From JAMOQA01 sp964420365 (GTDB lineage: Bacteria; Acidobacteriota; Polarisedimenticolia; J045): 64,000 bases of DNA. Position numbers and translations under genes: made by a program. Position 1 is the stretch's first letter. Each line of letters starts with the position of its first letter. The stretch lies in NCBI GenBank assembly GCA_964420365.1, contig CAYQTA010000094.1, forward strand, positions 1-64,000, written 5' to 3'. Positions 6,707 to 16,121 of the stretch are shown here, piece after piece. The notes beneath the pieces are model-generated. The model had not been told where the DNA came from. It saw nothing but the letters and a program-made list of their open reading frames with translations, and made no database searches.

Positions 6707-7945
6707 TCAGGAGACCCCGGCGCGGCGGTTCTCGAGCCGGCGGCCGTAGGTCAGTGACCGCCAGGCCCACTCGGCGGGGCCGAAGCGATAGCGGCGCAGC
6801 CACGGACGGCTCCATGCGACCTGGACCGCCAGCAGCGCCCCGGCCACCGCGACCGCGCCCGCGAGGCCGGCCCGGGTGTCGAGACCGAGGCCGATCCCGT
6901 AGAAGACGACGATGCAGGCCACCGTCTGGGCCAGGTAGTTCGAGAGCGCCATCCGGCCGACCGGGGCCAGCCGCCGCGAGATCCACCCGTCGCTGCCGCC
7001 CGCGGCGACGAGGCGCGCGACCACCGCCATGTAGAAGAACGCGAGCCCCAGCTGCCCGATGCCGAGGACGACCTTGTAGCGGAAGGTGTTCCAGGGGTCC
7101 GGCGGGAACGTCGTCATGCTCCCGTCCGCCCGGAGCGCGAGGAACGTGCCGGCGGCGCCGACGGCGAGGGCGCCCAGGAGCAGGCGCGCGGACCCCGGCC
7201 GGCGGGTGAAGAAATCCTTCGCGGCGAGCCAGTAGCCGAGGAGGAACAGGCCCGCGGTGGTCGTGAACGACCCCGACGGGATCTTCGCGAGCCACTTCCA
7301 GGCGAGGTGGTGGAGGTTCATGCGGAAGATCCGCCACGGGCTGTTCGACCGGTACGCCTCGACGACCGCGGCCGGCGCCACGTCCGGGAAGGTGACGTGC
7401 GCCGTCTCCACCCCCGCCGACCGCGCGAACGGCGCATGCCCGCCGGCCGTCCAGAGAAAGAACGCCACGTCGGTCAGGACGAAGAAGAACACGAGCGCGA
7501 CGGCGACCCAGGGCTGCCGGCGGAGCGGAACCCGTCGGAGCCCCAGCAGGACGAACCCGGCCAGCGCGTACATCAGCAGGATGTCGCCGGACCAGGCCAG
7601 GCTGTGCAGGACACCGATCGCCAGCAGCACGAGGAGCCGGCGGCGGTAGACCGCGCCGAACGAACCGTCGCCGGCATGGCGGCTGAACTGCAGGAAGCAG
7701 CCCGCTCCGAAGAGGATCGCGAAGATCCGGTAGAACTTTCCCTTGACCAGGACCTCGATCAGCCCGTTGACGATCCCGTCCAGCCGGAACGTCCCGAGAA
7801 GGGCCAGCTCGCCGAGCGGCGCGTAGTCGTAGCCGCTGAAGGAGCGCACGTTGTCGAAGAGGATGCCGAGGAGCGCGAACCCGCGGAGCACGTCGACGAG
7901 GACGATCCGCTCGCCGGGTCGCGCCGGGCGATACGCGGTGGCCAT
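6707..7945 (-). CDS. DUF418-family integral membrane protein
   Basis: 412 residues with about nine or ten hydrophobic segments. The N-terminal RIVLVDVLRGFALLGILFDN is the signature of the DUF418/YeiB group of putative permeases. The C-terminal DUF418 core (from about 230) includes GRMALSNYLAQT and PAEWAWRSLTYG, both typical. Start ATG 7945 is preceded by GGAAGG. It converges with metK, whose stop is directly adjacent at 6706. Substrate unknown. Confidence 0.85.
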   Translation of the reverse strand: MATAYRPARPGERIVLVDVLRGFALLGILFDNVRSFSGYDYAPLGELALLGTFRLDGIVNGLIEVLVKGKFYRIFAILFGAGCFLQFSRHAGDGSFGAVYRRRLLVLLAIGVLHSLAWSGDILLMYALAGFVLLGLRRVPLRRQPWVAVALVFFFVLTDVAFFLWTAGGHAPFARSAGVETAHVTFPDVAPAAVVEAYRSNSPWRIFRMNLHHLAWKWLAKIPSGSFTTTAGLFLLGYWLAAKDFFTRRPGSARLLLGALAVGAAGTFLALRADGSMTTFPPDPWNTFRYKVVLGIGQLGLAFFYMAVVARLVAAGGSDGWISRRLAPVGRMALSNYLAQTVACIVVFYGIGLGLDTRAGLAGAVAVAGALLAVQVAWSRPWLRRYRFGPAEWAWRSLTYGRRLENRRAGVS

Positions 7946-8140
7946 GGCCCGTTCCTTCCGGTGGGAGGCCGGGGAACGGAGACCGCGCGGCCGCCGGACC
8001 GCGGCCTGATCCTGGCCCAGCCTACGCCCCTCCCCCCGGGAGGTGTCAACGGGGGGTCGGTCCGCCCGGCCCCGGGGTTCCCGCCGGGAACGTCTCCCCC
8101 GGGACGGGGCCCCCGTTCCCGGCGCCCCGCGAGCGCCGTG

Positions 8141-8146
8141 TATCAT
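8141..8146 (+). promoter_or_regulatory. -10 element TATCAT close to the start codon
   Basis: TATCAT ends 7 bases before ATG 8154, so transcription could begin at or next to the start codon. No Shine-Dalgarno sequence precedes either ATG 8145 or ATG 8154. Confidence 0.4.
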
Positions 8147-8153
8147 GCGGGCG

Positions 8154-9260
8154 ATGACGAACGGCACGAGGCGGGACGGGACGGCCGCGGGGCCCGCCCC
8201 GGCGGGCACCGGGAGGAAGCGGGGCGGCGGCGCGCCGGCGCTGCTGCTGGCGGCGTCGTTCGTCGTCGTGGTCGCCGGCCTCCGGGCCGCGGCGGACCTG
8301 CTGCTGCCCGTCCTGGCCGCGCTGTTCCTCTCGATCCTCTCCCTCCCGCTCCTCGCCTGGTTCCGGCGGCGACGGCTCCCCTCTCCCCTCGCCGTCCTGC
8401 TGACCATGCTGGTGGCGATCCTGGTGATCGGGGGGATCGCCGGCCTGATCGGCGGTTCGATCGGCCAGTTCGTCGGCGCGGCGCCCCTCTACCAGGAGCG
8501 GCTGAACGCCCTGGCCGGCCGGTTCGCCGCCTGGCTCCAGGGGCACGGCCTCGACACCTCGCGGATCTTCGACCCGGGGCACTTCGACGCCGGCATGGTG
8601 ATGAACTTCATCAGCCGGACCCTGAACGGCATCGTCTCGCTCCTCTCGAACGCCGTGCTGGTCCTGTTGACGATGGCGTTCATCCTGGCCGAGGCGGTCG
8701 GGTTCCCCGAGAAGATCACGACGGCCTTCGGATCGGATCCCACCATCGCGGCACGCACCCAGCGGATCGTCCGCGAGGTCCAGCGGTACCTGGCGATGAA
8801 GACGGTCGTCAGCCTCGCGACCGGTACGCTGATCGCCGCCTGGCTGGCCGTTCTCGGGGTCGATTTCGCGCTCCTGTGGGGCCTGGTCGCCTTCCTGTTC
8901 AACTACATCCCGAACCTCGGATCGATTCTCGCCGGCATCCCCGCCGTGCTGCTGTCCCTCGTCCAGTTCGGGCTGGGCCGGACGATCGCCGTGATCGCCG
9001 GCTACGTCGTCGTCAACTTCGTGCTCGGCAACCTGGTCGAGCCCTGGCTGCTGGGCCGGCGTCTCGGGCTCTCGACCCTGGTCGTCTTCCTCTCGCTGCT
9101 CTTCTGGGGCTGGGTGTGGGGCCCGGTGGGGATGCTGCTCTCCGTTCCGCTGACCGTGATCGTCAAGATCATGCTGGAGAACACCGAGGACCTGCGCTGG
9201 GTGGCGGTGCTGCTCGACGCGGCGCCGGCGGCCCGCGCGGAGGAGAAGGCCGCCCGATGA
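8154..9260 (+). CDS. AI-2E family (TqsA/PerM-type) transporter
   Basis: 368-residue membrane protein with about eight hydrophobic segments in the AI-2E family pattern: a paired N-terminal helix set, a soluble loop (about 115-150), and the conserved ALLWGLVAFLFNYIPNLGSILAGIPAV segment followed by EPWLLGRRLGLSTLVV and a WGWVWGPVGMLLSVPLT ending. Family members export small molecules or act in ion-coupled transport; the substrate here is unknown. ATG 8154 is preferred over 8145 because the upstream TATCAT would place the transcript start at 8154. The stop overlaps the next gene (ATGA). Confidence 0.85.
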   Translation: MTNGTRRDGTAAGPAPAGTGRKRGGGAPALLLAASFVVVVAGLRAAADLLLPVLAALFLSILSLPLLAWFRRRRLPSPLAVLLTMLVAILVIGGIAGLIGGSIGQFVGAAPLYQERLNALAGRFAAWLQGHGLDTSRIFDPGHFDAGMVMNFISRTLNGIVSLLSNAVLVLLTMAFILAEAVGFPEKITTAFGSDPTIAARTQRIVREVQRYLAMKTVVSLATGTLIAAWLAVLGVDFALLWGLVAFLFNYIPNLGSILAGIPAVLLSLVQFGLGRTIAVIAGYVVVNFVLGNLVEPWLLGRRLGLSTLVVFLSLLFWGWVWGPVGMLLSVPLTVIVKIMLENTEDLRWVAVLLDAAPAARAEEKAAR

Positions 9261-9832
9261 GAAGCCGCGTCCCGCTGGCCACCGCGGTCCTCCTGCTGGT
9301 CCCGGCACTCGCCTGTGCCGGGCAGGGAGGAGAAACGACGATGACCGCGAGCTTCCGCATCACCAGCCCCGCTTTCGCGGACGGCGCGGAGATCCCGGCG
9401 AAGTACACCTGCGAGGGCCCGGACGTCTCCCCGCCCCTCGCGTGGGAGGGCCTCCCGGAGGGCACCCGGGCCCTCGCCCTCGTGGTCGACGACCCGGACG
9501 CGCCCGACCCCGCCGCCCCGCGGATGACCTGGGTCCACTGGGTGCTCTGGGACATCCCGGTCGACGCTACGGGTCTCCCCGAGGGTGCCGGCAACGCGGG
9601 CGGCAAGCTCCCCCGGGGCACCCGCGTCGGGCTGAACGACTGGAAGCGCCCGGGCTGGGGCGGCCCCTGCCCGCCGATCGGTCGGCACCGGTACTTCTTC
9701 AAGCTCTACGCCCTGGACGCTCCCCTCGGCGAGCTGGCCGACCCGACGAAAGCGGGCCTTCTCCGGGCGATGGAGGGACACGTTCTCGGCGAGGCCCGGC
9801 TCGTCGGAACCTACCGGAAGAGGGGGCGCTAG
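9257..9832 (+). CDS. secreted YbhB/YbcL-type PEBP-family protein
   Basis: 191 residues with a signal peptide ending in PALACAGQ, possibly a lipoprotein although the lipobox is imperfect. The mature part is a phosphatidylethanolamine-binding-protein fold: YTCEGPDVSPPLAW, LVVDDPDAP, WVHWVLWDIP and GGPCPPIGRHRYFFKLYALD are the family landmarks. The exact role of bacterial PEBP proteins is poorly defined. It is translationally coupled to the upstream permease. Confidence 0.88.
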   Translation: MRSRVPLATAVLLLVPALACAGQGGETTMTASFRITSPAFADGAEIPAKYTCEGPDVSPPLAWEGLPEGTRALALVVDDPDAPDPAAPRMTWVHWVLWDIPVDATGLPEGAGNAGGKLPRGTRVGLNDWKRPGWGGPCPPIGRHRYFFKLYALDAPLGELADPTKAGLLRAMEGHVLGEARLVGTYRKRGR

Positions 9833-9872
9833 GCGGGGCCGCGGGGCGCCGCGTCGCCGGAAAGAGCCGCGG

Positions 9873-10583
9873 CTAGTGGTCCCGGAGGGTCTCGCCGTTC
9901 CCCCGCGGACGCGGCGGGGGAACGGGCGCCGCCGCCGGGGGCGCCGCCCCCGGGAAGAACCGGGAGAACTTCTGCTCGATCTCGAGGGCCCGCCGGGCGT
10001 TCCGCTCGGCGATGCGCAGCTTCTTCAGCTCGACCTCGAGGCGCCGGATCTCGTCGTCCTTCTCCTGGAGCTCCAGCTCCATCTGCCGGAGGCGTGCCTT
10101 GAGCTGCCCGATCTCCCGGGCGTGCCGGTCGCGGATACGGGCCAGCTCTTCCGCTGCGCGCCGGGCCTCGGCGGCGCGGCGGTCGGCCTCCTGGCGGATC
10201 TCGTAGAGCTGCTGCCCGCTCATCCGCATCATCCCGTACTGGACGAGCAGGTGCTCGTGCTTCATCAGCAGCTCCCGGTAGAGGATGCCCGGGACCATGT
10301 CGTGGGACCCGCCCGGCGGGGCGATGGAACCGGCCGCCTGGGACGCCGGCGCGAGCGCCGTCCCGGCCGCCGGCTTCTCCTCGCGGAGCTGCAGGCCCGC
10401 GGCCTTGAGGTCGTGCTCGTCGACGACGTACTCGGGCCCGTAACGGCCCGGGATCAGCCGCGCCCGAAGACGACCCGCCTTGATGTACCGGCGAAGGGTC
10501 GTGGCGGAGAGGCCGGTGCGCTCGGCAGCCTGGCGCAGGGTCATCAAGTCGGTGCCCACTCCCGGCGGATCCGTGACCTTCAC
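9873..10583 (-). CDS. MerR/excisionase-like HTH protein with long coiled coil
   Basis: 236 residues. A helix-turn-helix typical of MerR/excisionase DNA-binding domains (MTLRQAAERTGLS...TLRRYIKAGRL) covers about residues 14-55. An Ala/Pro linker follows, then a heptad-like coiled coil (about 115-205, rich in E, R and L), then a Pro-rich tail. The GTG at 10583 is chosen because GAGGAGG precedes it; a longer frame to 10691 has no such signal. Probably a dimeric transcription or chromosome-organising factor; target unknown. It is divergent from nothing obvious and overlaps no gene. Confidence 0.75.
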   Translation of the reverse strand: MKVTDPPGVGTDLMTLRQAAERTGLSATTLRRYIKAGRLRARLIPGRYGPEYVVDEHDLKAAGLQLREEKPAAGTALAPASQAAGSIAPPGGSHDMVPGILYRELLMKHEHLLVQYGMMRMSGQQLYEIRQEADRRAAEARRAAEELARIRDRHAREIGQLKARLRQMELELQEKDDEIRRLEVELKKLRIAERNARRALEIEQKFSRFFPGAAPPAAAPVPPPRPRGNGETLRDH

Positions 10584-10671
10584 CCCTCGGTTCCTCCTCG
10601 CCCTTCCCTTGGCGGACGTCGCGGACCGGTGCGACGGTTGCGCATGGTTTACCACGACATGCCGCGAACGA

Positions 10672-11658
10672 TCAAGGCTTGACGCGTGCATCGAAGCGCG
10701 CCACGTCCTCGGCGCTGCCGAGGACGAGCGGGGTGCGATCGTGGAGCGCCCCCGGCTCCAGCTCGAGGATGCGCCTCGTCCCGTCGGTCGCGGCGCCCCC
10801 GGCCTGCTCGAAGAGGAACGCGAGGGGGCCCGCCTCGTAGAGCAGGCGCAGCTTTCCCCGGGGGTGCCGCTCGTCCGCCGGGTAGACGAAGAGGCCGCCC
10901 TCGAGCAGCGTGCGATGAGCGTCGGCGACGAGGGACCCGACGTACCGGAGCGAGCGGCCGGGCTCGTCGAGGAACGCGTCCACCGCCTCCCTCGTCGGCT
11001 CGTCCCAGCGGTCGCGGTTGCCGACGTTCACCGAGATCGTCCTGCCGTGCCGGGGCACCCGGATGTCCGGGTGGGAAAGCAGGAACTCGCCCAGCGTCGG
11101 GTCCAGGGTGAACCCGTGGACGCCGCGGCCGGTGGTGTAGGCGAAGATCGTGCTCGAGCCGTAGACGGCATACCCGGCCGCCACGAGCTGCCCCGGCGAC
11201 TGGAGCAGGTCCTCCGGGCCGCCCAGCCCGTCCCGGGCGCTCCTCCGCCGGTAGACGCCGAAGATCGTCCCGACCGACACGGCGACGCCGATGTTGGACG
11301 AGCCGTCGAGGGGATCGAAGACGACCGCGTAGTCGCCGGGTTCCGGGGACGACGGCAACCGGATCGGCACCGCCAGTTCCTCGGAAGCGAGGGCGCAGAC
11401 CGAGCCGGTCCTGGTCAGGGTCCGGACCATCGTGTCGTCGGCGAAGTCGTCGAGCCGGGCGACCTCCTCCCCCTGGACGTTCCTCCGGCCGGCGAGGCCC
11501 AGGAGCTCGCCGAGGCCCGCCTGGTTGACCTCCCGGGAGATGATCTTCGTGGCCAGGGCGATCCCCTCCATCAGCGAGGTGAACGCCCCGGTGGCCCGGG
11601 GAAAGTCCCGCTGGGCACGGGTGATGTGCTCGATGAGGGTCATCGGTCGCGCTGCCAT
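10672..11658 (-). CDS. fbp: fructose-1,6-bisphosphatase class I
   Basis: 328 residues, the usual size. It hydrolyses fructose-1,6-bisphosphate in gluconeogenesis. Metal-binding and active-site signatures are visible: SEE near residue 100, FDPLDGSSNI (normally DPLDGSSNID) and the C-terminal YPADERHPRGKLRLLYEAGPLAFLFEQAGG motif, nearly canonical. ATG 11658 follows a GGAGGAGG. It is divergent from the lysyl-tRNA synthetase gene. Confidence 0.95.
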   Translation of the reverse strand: MAARPMTLIEHITRAQRDFPRATGAFTSLMEGIALATKIISREVNQAGLGELLGLAGRRNVQGEEVARLDDFADDTMVRTLTRTGSVCALASEELAVPIRLPSSPEPGDYAVVFDPLDGSSNIGVAVSVGTIFGVYRRRSARDGLGGPEDLLQSPGQLVAAGYAVYGSSTIFAYTTGRGVHGFTLDPTLGEFLLSHPDIRVPRHGRTISVNVGNRDRWDEPTREAVDAFLDEPGRSLRYVGSLVADAHRTLLEGGLFVYPADERHPRGKLRLLYEAGPLAFLFEQAGGAATDGTRRILELEPGALHDRTPLVLGSAEDVARFDARVKP

Positions 11659-11802
11659 CGCGGCCTCCTCCGGGGGTCCGCCGGCCGATGCGGCCCGGGA
11701 CCCCGGCGGGTATTCTTGCACGCGGCCGCCGGGAGCTCCTCCGGCGGGACCTGGTTTTCCCGTCCTTCGCGCGAATGCCGGGGCGGCGCCACGGGAGACG
11801 GA

Positions 11803-13359
11803 ATGACCGACGAACGCACGACCCCCCAGCACTGGGCCGACCGGGCCGCGGAGCGGATCCTGGCCCGGGGCGACCGGCACGTCGTCGCCACCGGGATCAG
11901 CCCCTCCGGGCCGTTCCACGTCGGCCACCTGCGGGAGATCCTGACCGGCGACGCGATCGCCCGGGCACTCCGGGACCGGGGCGCCGAGGTGCGCCTGGTC
12001 TTCATCGTCGACAACCTGGACCCGCTGCGGAAGGTCTACCCGTTCCTCGATCCTTCCGTGTACGAGCCCCTCGTCGGCCGCTCCCTCTGCGAACTGCCCG
12101 CCCCGGGCGGCGAGGACGGAACCTACGACCGGCACTTCCTCGACCCGTTCCTGCGCGCCCTCGAGCGGCTCCGGGTCGACGTCGAGGTCCTGCCGGCCTC
12201 GGAGCTGTACGGCTCCGGCCGGATGGACGATGTCGTCTTCACCGCCCTCGAGCAGCGTGACCGGATCGCCGGGATCCTCGCCGAGGTCACCGGCAAGGAG
12301 GTCTCCCCCGACTGGTCTCCCTGGAACCCCCGTTGCCCCGCGTGCCGGCGCCTCGATCGGGGCCGGGTGCTGGGCTTCGACCGGGAGGCCGGCACGATCC
12401 GCTCGCGCTGCGAGGCGTGCGGCACCGAGGCGGAGCAGCCACCCCGGGAGGGAGGCAAGCTGACCTGGCGCGTGGACTGGCCTGCCCGCTGGAAGGCGGT
12501 CGGCGTGACGGTGGAGCCGTTCGGAAAGGACCACGCCTCCCGGGGCGGGAGCTGGGACACGGGCCGGCGGATCTCCCGCGAGGTGTTCGGCTGGCCCCCG
12601 CCGGAGACCGAGATCTACGAGTGGATCGCCCTCCAGGGAGGCGGCGACATGTCGTCCTCCCGGGGGAACGTCCTCTCGGTCGCCGAGCTGATCGAGATGG
12701 TTCCCCCGGAGGTGCTCCGGTACTTCGTCATCAAGGCCCGTCCTTCCCGCCGGATCGTCTTCGACCCGGGCCTTCCCCTCCTGCGCCTGGTCGACGAGGT
12801 GGACGACGCCTCCGCCCGCGGGCGGGACGACCGCGCCCTCGAGCTGTCGCGGGCCGCCGGTTTCCGCCCGGTGGGCGTGCCGTTCCACCACCTCGTGCTG
12901 GTCGCCCAGGTCGCCGGCTTCGACCCGGACCGGGTGATGGAGCTGCTTGCCCGGGGCGGCTACCGCGACCTGGACCGGGAGGCGATCGCCGAGCGGCTCG
13001 CGATGGCCCGGCGCTGGCTCGACCGGTTCGCGCCGGAGGACGTCCGGGTCGAGGTGCCGGACGAGCTCCCGCAGAAGGCCCGGGAGCTCTCCCCGGGACA
13101 GAAGGCGTTCCTCGACCGGTTGGCCGAGCGGCTGCCCGCCCTCTCCGGCGCCGGGGAGATCGGCGCGGTGATCCGCGAGCTGGCGAACGCGGAGGACGGT
13201 CCCGGCACGAGGGCCGCCTACCAGGCGATCTACGCGGCGCTCCTCGGGCGGGACCGGGGCCCGCGAGCGGCGGAGTTCATCGCCACCCTCGGGCCGGAGC
13301 GGGCCGCCGCCCGCTTCCGCGAGGCCGCCGCGGCCGGTGGCTCCCCGGGCCGGGCATAG
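11803..13359 (+). CDS. lysS: lysyl-tRNA synthetase, class I
   Basis: 518 residues. This is the class I (archaeal-type) LysRS, unrelated in fold to the usual bacterial class II enzyme. The HIGH motif appears as PFHVGHLRE (about 36-44) and the KMSKS equivalent as MSSSRGN (about 284-290). Two CxxC pairs (CPAC and CEAC) form a zinc-binding insert, and the alpha-helical anticodon-binding domain fills the C-terminus. Class I LysRS is known in archaea, spirochaetes, alphaproteobacteria and scattered phyla. No class II copy is in the window. UvrB follows 61 bp downstream. Confidence 0.93.
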   Translation: MTDERTTPQHWADRAAERILARGDRHVVATGISPSGPFHVGHLREILTGDAIARALRDRGAEVRLVFIVDNLDPLRKVYPFLDPSVYEPLVGRSLCELPAPGGEDGTYDRHFLDPFLRALERLRVDVEVLPASELYGSGRMDDVVFTALEQRDRIAGILAEVTGKEVSPDWSPWNPRCPACRRLDRGRVLGFDREAGTIRSRCEACGTEAEQPPREGGKLTWRVDWPARWKAVGVTVEPFGKDHASRGGSWDTGRRISREVFGWPPPETEIYEWIALQGGGDMSSSRGNVLSVAELIEMVPPEVLRYFVIKARPSRRIVFDPGLPLLRLVDEVDDASARGRDDRALELSRAAGFRPVGVPFHHLVLVAQVAGFDPDRVMELLARGGYRDLDREAIAERLAMARRWLDRFAPEDVRVEVPDELPQKARELSPGQKAFLDRLAERLPALSGAGEIGAVIRELANAEDGPGTRAAYQAIYAALLGRDRGPRAAEFIATLGPERAAARFREAAAAGGSPGRA

Positions 13360-13420
13360 GGCGGCCGGGGAACGCCGGGTCACGGGCCGCGCCCGGCTCG
13401 CGGCGAGGACGACGACGAAC

Positions 13421-15427
13421 ATGACGGACCCGTCCTTTCACCTGGTCTCGGACTTCGAGCCGACCGGCGACCAGCCCCGGGCGATCGAGGACCTGTCCCG
13501 CGGCCTCGCCGAGGGACGCCGGGACCAGGTGCTCCTGGGCGTCACCGGGTCCGGGAAGACGTTCACCATCGCCCACGTGATCGCCCGGGCGGCCGTCCCG
13601 ACCCTGGTGATCGCCCACAACAAGACCCTCGCCGCCCAGCTCTACCAGGAGTTCCGCCGGTTCTTCCCGGAGAACGCCGTCGAGTACTTCGTCTCGTACT
13701 ACGACTACTACCAGCCCGAGGCGTACATCCCCCAGTCGGACACCTACATCGAGAAGGAAGCGACGATCAACGAGGAGATCGAGCGGATGCGCCAGTCGGC
13801 GACCCGCTCCCTGCTCACCCGCCGGGACGTGATCATCGTCGCCTCGGTCTCCTGCATCTACGGCCTGGGCTCCCCGGAGGACTACGCGGCGATGACGGTG
13901 AAGGTCGTCCGCGGCGGGGAGGAGCCGCCGCGGAACGCCCTCCTCCGGCGCCTCGTCGAGATTCACTACGAGCGTACCGCCGGAGAGCTGCGCCCGGGCG
14001 CGTTCCGGGTGCGGGGGGACACCGTGGACGTCTGGCCGGCCTACGGCGACCGGGCCCTGCGGATCGAGTACTTCGGGGACGAGGTCGACCGGGTGCGGGA
14101 GATCGACCCGCTCCGGGCGAACACCCTCGCCGACCTGGACGAGGTGACGATCTTCCCCAACTCCCACTACGTGACGCCGCGCACCACCCTCGAGCGGGCG
14201 ATCCGCTCGATCCGCGAGGAGCTCGACCACCGCCTCGCCGAGCTGCACGCGCAGGGGAAGGTCCTCGAGGCCCAGCGACTCGCCCAGCGGACGCTCTTCG
14301 ACCTCGAGATGATGCAGGAGGTGGGGTACTGCCACGGCATCGAGAACTACTCCCGGCACCTGACCGGCCGGAAACCCGGCGATCCCCCGCCGACCCTGAT
14401 GGACTACCTGCCGCCGGACGCCCTCGTCGTCATCGACGAGTCCCACCAGACGATCCCCCAGCTCAAGGCGATGTACCGGGGAGACCGGTCCCGCAAGGAG
14501 ACGCTGGTCGAATGGGGCTTCCGGCTGCCGTCGGCCCTCGACAACCGCCCGCTCACGTTCGAGGAGTTCGAGGAGATCCGGCCCCGGACGATCTTCGTCT
14601 CGGCCACGCCCGGCCCGTACGAGCTGGGCCTCACCGGGGGCGAGTTCGTCGAGCAGGTGATCCGGCCGACCGGCCTGGTCGACCCGGAAGTCGTGGTTCG
14701 CCCCGTCGAGGGCCAGGTGGACGACCTGCTGCGTGAGGTCCGGGAGCGGGCGGCCCGGGGAGAACGGGTGCTGGTCACGACGCTGACCAAGCGGATGGCC
14801 GAGGAACTGACCGAGTACTACCGGGACGTCGGGGTCCGCGTCGAGTACCTGCACTCGGACGTCCACACCCTGGAGCGCGTGCGGATCCTGCGGGACCTGC
14901 GGGCCGGGAAGTTCGACGTGCTGGTCGGCGTGAACCTTCTCCGGGAGGGCCTGGACCTGCCGGAGGTGTCCCTGGTCGCGATCCTCGACGCCGACAAGGA
15001 GGGCTACCTGCGATCGGAAACGGCGCTGATCCAGACGATCGGGCGGGCTGCGCGCAACGTCCGGGGCACGGCGATCCTCTACGCCGATCGCCGAACGGAG
15101 GCGATCCGCCGGGCCCTCGCCGAGACGAACCGCCGCCGGGAAAAGCAGCTCGCCTGGAACGAGGCCCACGGGATCACGCCGGAGACGATCGTCAAGGCGA
15201 TCGACGACGTCCTCGGCTCCGCCTGGGAGCGGGACTACGTCACCCTGCCGGGGACGACCCCCGAGGACGAGGAAGGGCCGCGCACCCTCGAGGAGATCGC
15301 GGCGGAGATCGAGCGCCTCGAGCGGGAGATGTTCGAGGCGGCCGCGGCCCTCGAGTTCGAGCGTGCCGCCGAGCTCCGCGACCGGGTCGCGGCGCTGCGG
15401 GAGCGCGAGAAGACCGCGCCGGCCTGA
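13421..15427 (+). CDS. uvrB: UvrB, excinuclease ABC subunit B
   Basis: 668 residues, full length. UvrB is the damage-verifying DNA helicase-like subunit of nucleotide excision repair. Walker A GVTGSGKT is at 40-47 and the beta-hairpin YYDYYQPEAYIP at about 91-102. The helicase motifs run from IDESHQTIPQ through SATPGPYE to the C-terminal QTIGRAARN. The final UVR domain, which contacts UvrA and UvrC, reads ALEFERAAELRDRVAAL. The weak GAGG lies 12 bases from ATG 13421, which gives the canonical N-terminus. Confidence 0.97.
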   Translation: MTDPSFHLVSDFEPTGDQPRAIEDLSRGLAEGRRDQVLLGVTGSGKTFTIAHVIARAAVPTLVIAHNKTLAAQLYQEFRRFFPENAVEYFVSYYDYYQPEAYIPQSDTYIEKEATINEEIERMRQSATRSLLTRRDVIIVASVSCIYGLGSPEDYAAMTVKVVRGGEEPPRNALLRRLVEIHYERTAGELRPGAFRVRGDTVDVWPAYGDRALRIEYFGDEVDRVREIDPLRANTLADLDEVTIFPNSHYVTPRTTLERAIRSIREELDHRLAELHAQGKVLEAQRLAQRTLFDLEMMQEVGYCHGIENYSRHLTGRKPGDPPPTLMDYLPPDALVVIDESHQTIPQLKAMYRGDRSRKETLVEWGFRLPSALDNRPLTFEEFEEIRPRTIFVSATPGPYELGLTGGEFVEQVIRPTGLVDPEVVVRPVEGQVDDLLREVRERAARGERVLVTTLTKRMAEELTEYYRDVGVRVEYLHSDVHTLERVRILRDLRAGKFDVLVGVNLLREGLDLPEVSLVAILDADKEGYLRSETALIQTIGRAARNVRGTAILYADRRTEAIRRALAETNRRREKQLAWNEAHGITPETIVKAIDDVLGSAWERDYVTLPGTTPEDEEGPRTLEEIAAEIERLEREMFEAAAALEFERAAELRDRVAALREREKTAPA

Positions 15428-15449
15428 AACGTCGCTCCAGCCGTTGTCG

Positions 15450-16121
15450 TCAGGCGATGCGGGTCACGTCGGCCACGCGCTCCCCGACACCGGCTCCCTC
15501 GACGGCCACCTTCCGGAAGACCAGCAGCCGCCACAGCTTCAGCATGTTGACCTTCCGGTTCTCCTCGAGCTCGAGCCCCGGGATGCCGAGGATCGCCTCG
15601 ACCGGCAGGTCCAGGCGGAAGCCGACGAAGTGGGTGAGCGGGGTCAGGCGCTTCTCGAGAAACGCGCCGAGGCGGTTCCGCGAGCCGAAGTGATTGACGA
15701 TGACCACCTTGCCCCCCGGCCGACAGACCCGCGCCATCTCCTCGACGACCCGGCGCGGGTACGGAACGACCGACACGACGTACGGCGCGTAGACACCGTC
15801 GAACGTGTCGTCGGGAAACGCGAGGCGGGCGGCATCCATCCGGGCGAGGCCGACCCGCTTGCCCCCGTCTTCCCGGTCGGCCCGTTCGCGGGCCTCCCGG
15901 AGCATCGGCTGGGAGATGTCGATCCCGACCACCTCGGTCCCGGCCGGGTAGAGGGGCAGCGTGAGACCGGTTCCGACCCCGACCTCCAGCACCCGGCTCC
16001 CGGGGGCCAGCTCGAGCGCCCGGATCGCCTCGGCGCGCCCCTCGCGGAAGACGTGGTCGAACAGGTGGTCGTACACCCCCGCAAACCGGTCGTAGAACCT
16101 GCCGATCGCCGTCACGTTCAT
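15450..16121 (-). CDS. class I SAM-dependent methyltransferase, phosphatidylethanolamine N-methyltransferase-like
   Basis: 223 residues. SAM-binding motif I is VLEVGVGTGLTLPLYP at about 44-59; this exact LPLYP extension is typical of the PmtA-type phosphatidylethanolamine N-methyltransferases. Motif II region GIDISQPML and post-motif III RVCRPGGKVVIVNHF follow. Phospholipid substrate is inferred from this resemblance and could be wrong. Its ATG overlaps the stop of the K+ channel gene upstream (ATGA). Confidence 0.75.
   Translation of the reverse strand: MNVTAIGRFYDRFAGVYDHLFDHVFREGRAEAIRALELAPGSRVLEVGVGTGLTLPLYPAGTEVVGIDISQPMLREARERADREDGGKRVGLARMDAARLAFPDDTFDGVYAPYVVSVVPYPRRVVEEMARVCRPGGKVVIVNHFGSRNRLGAFLEKRLTPLTHFVGFRLDLPVEAILGIPGLELEENRKVNMLKLWRLLVFRKVAVEGAGVGERVADVTRIA

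Noticed and set aside
7307..9832. Single 841-codon plus-strand frame crossing three genes
   Set aside because: Only its last 191 codons (from 9257) are a real protein. The rest is antisense to DUF418 or out of frame with the AI-2E permease.
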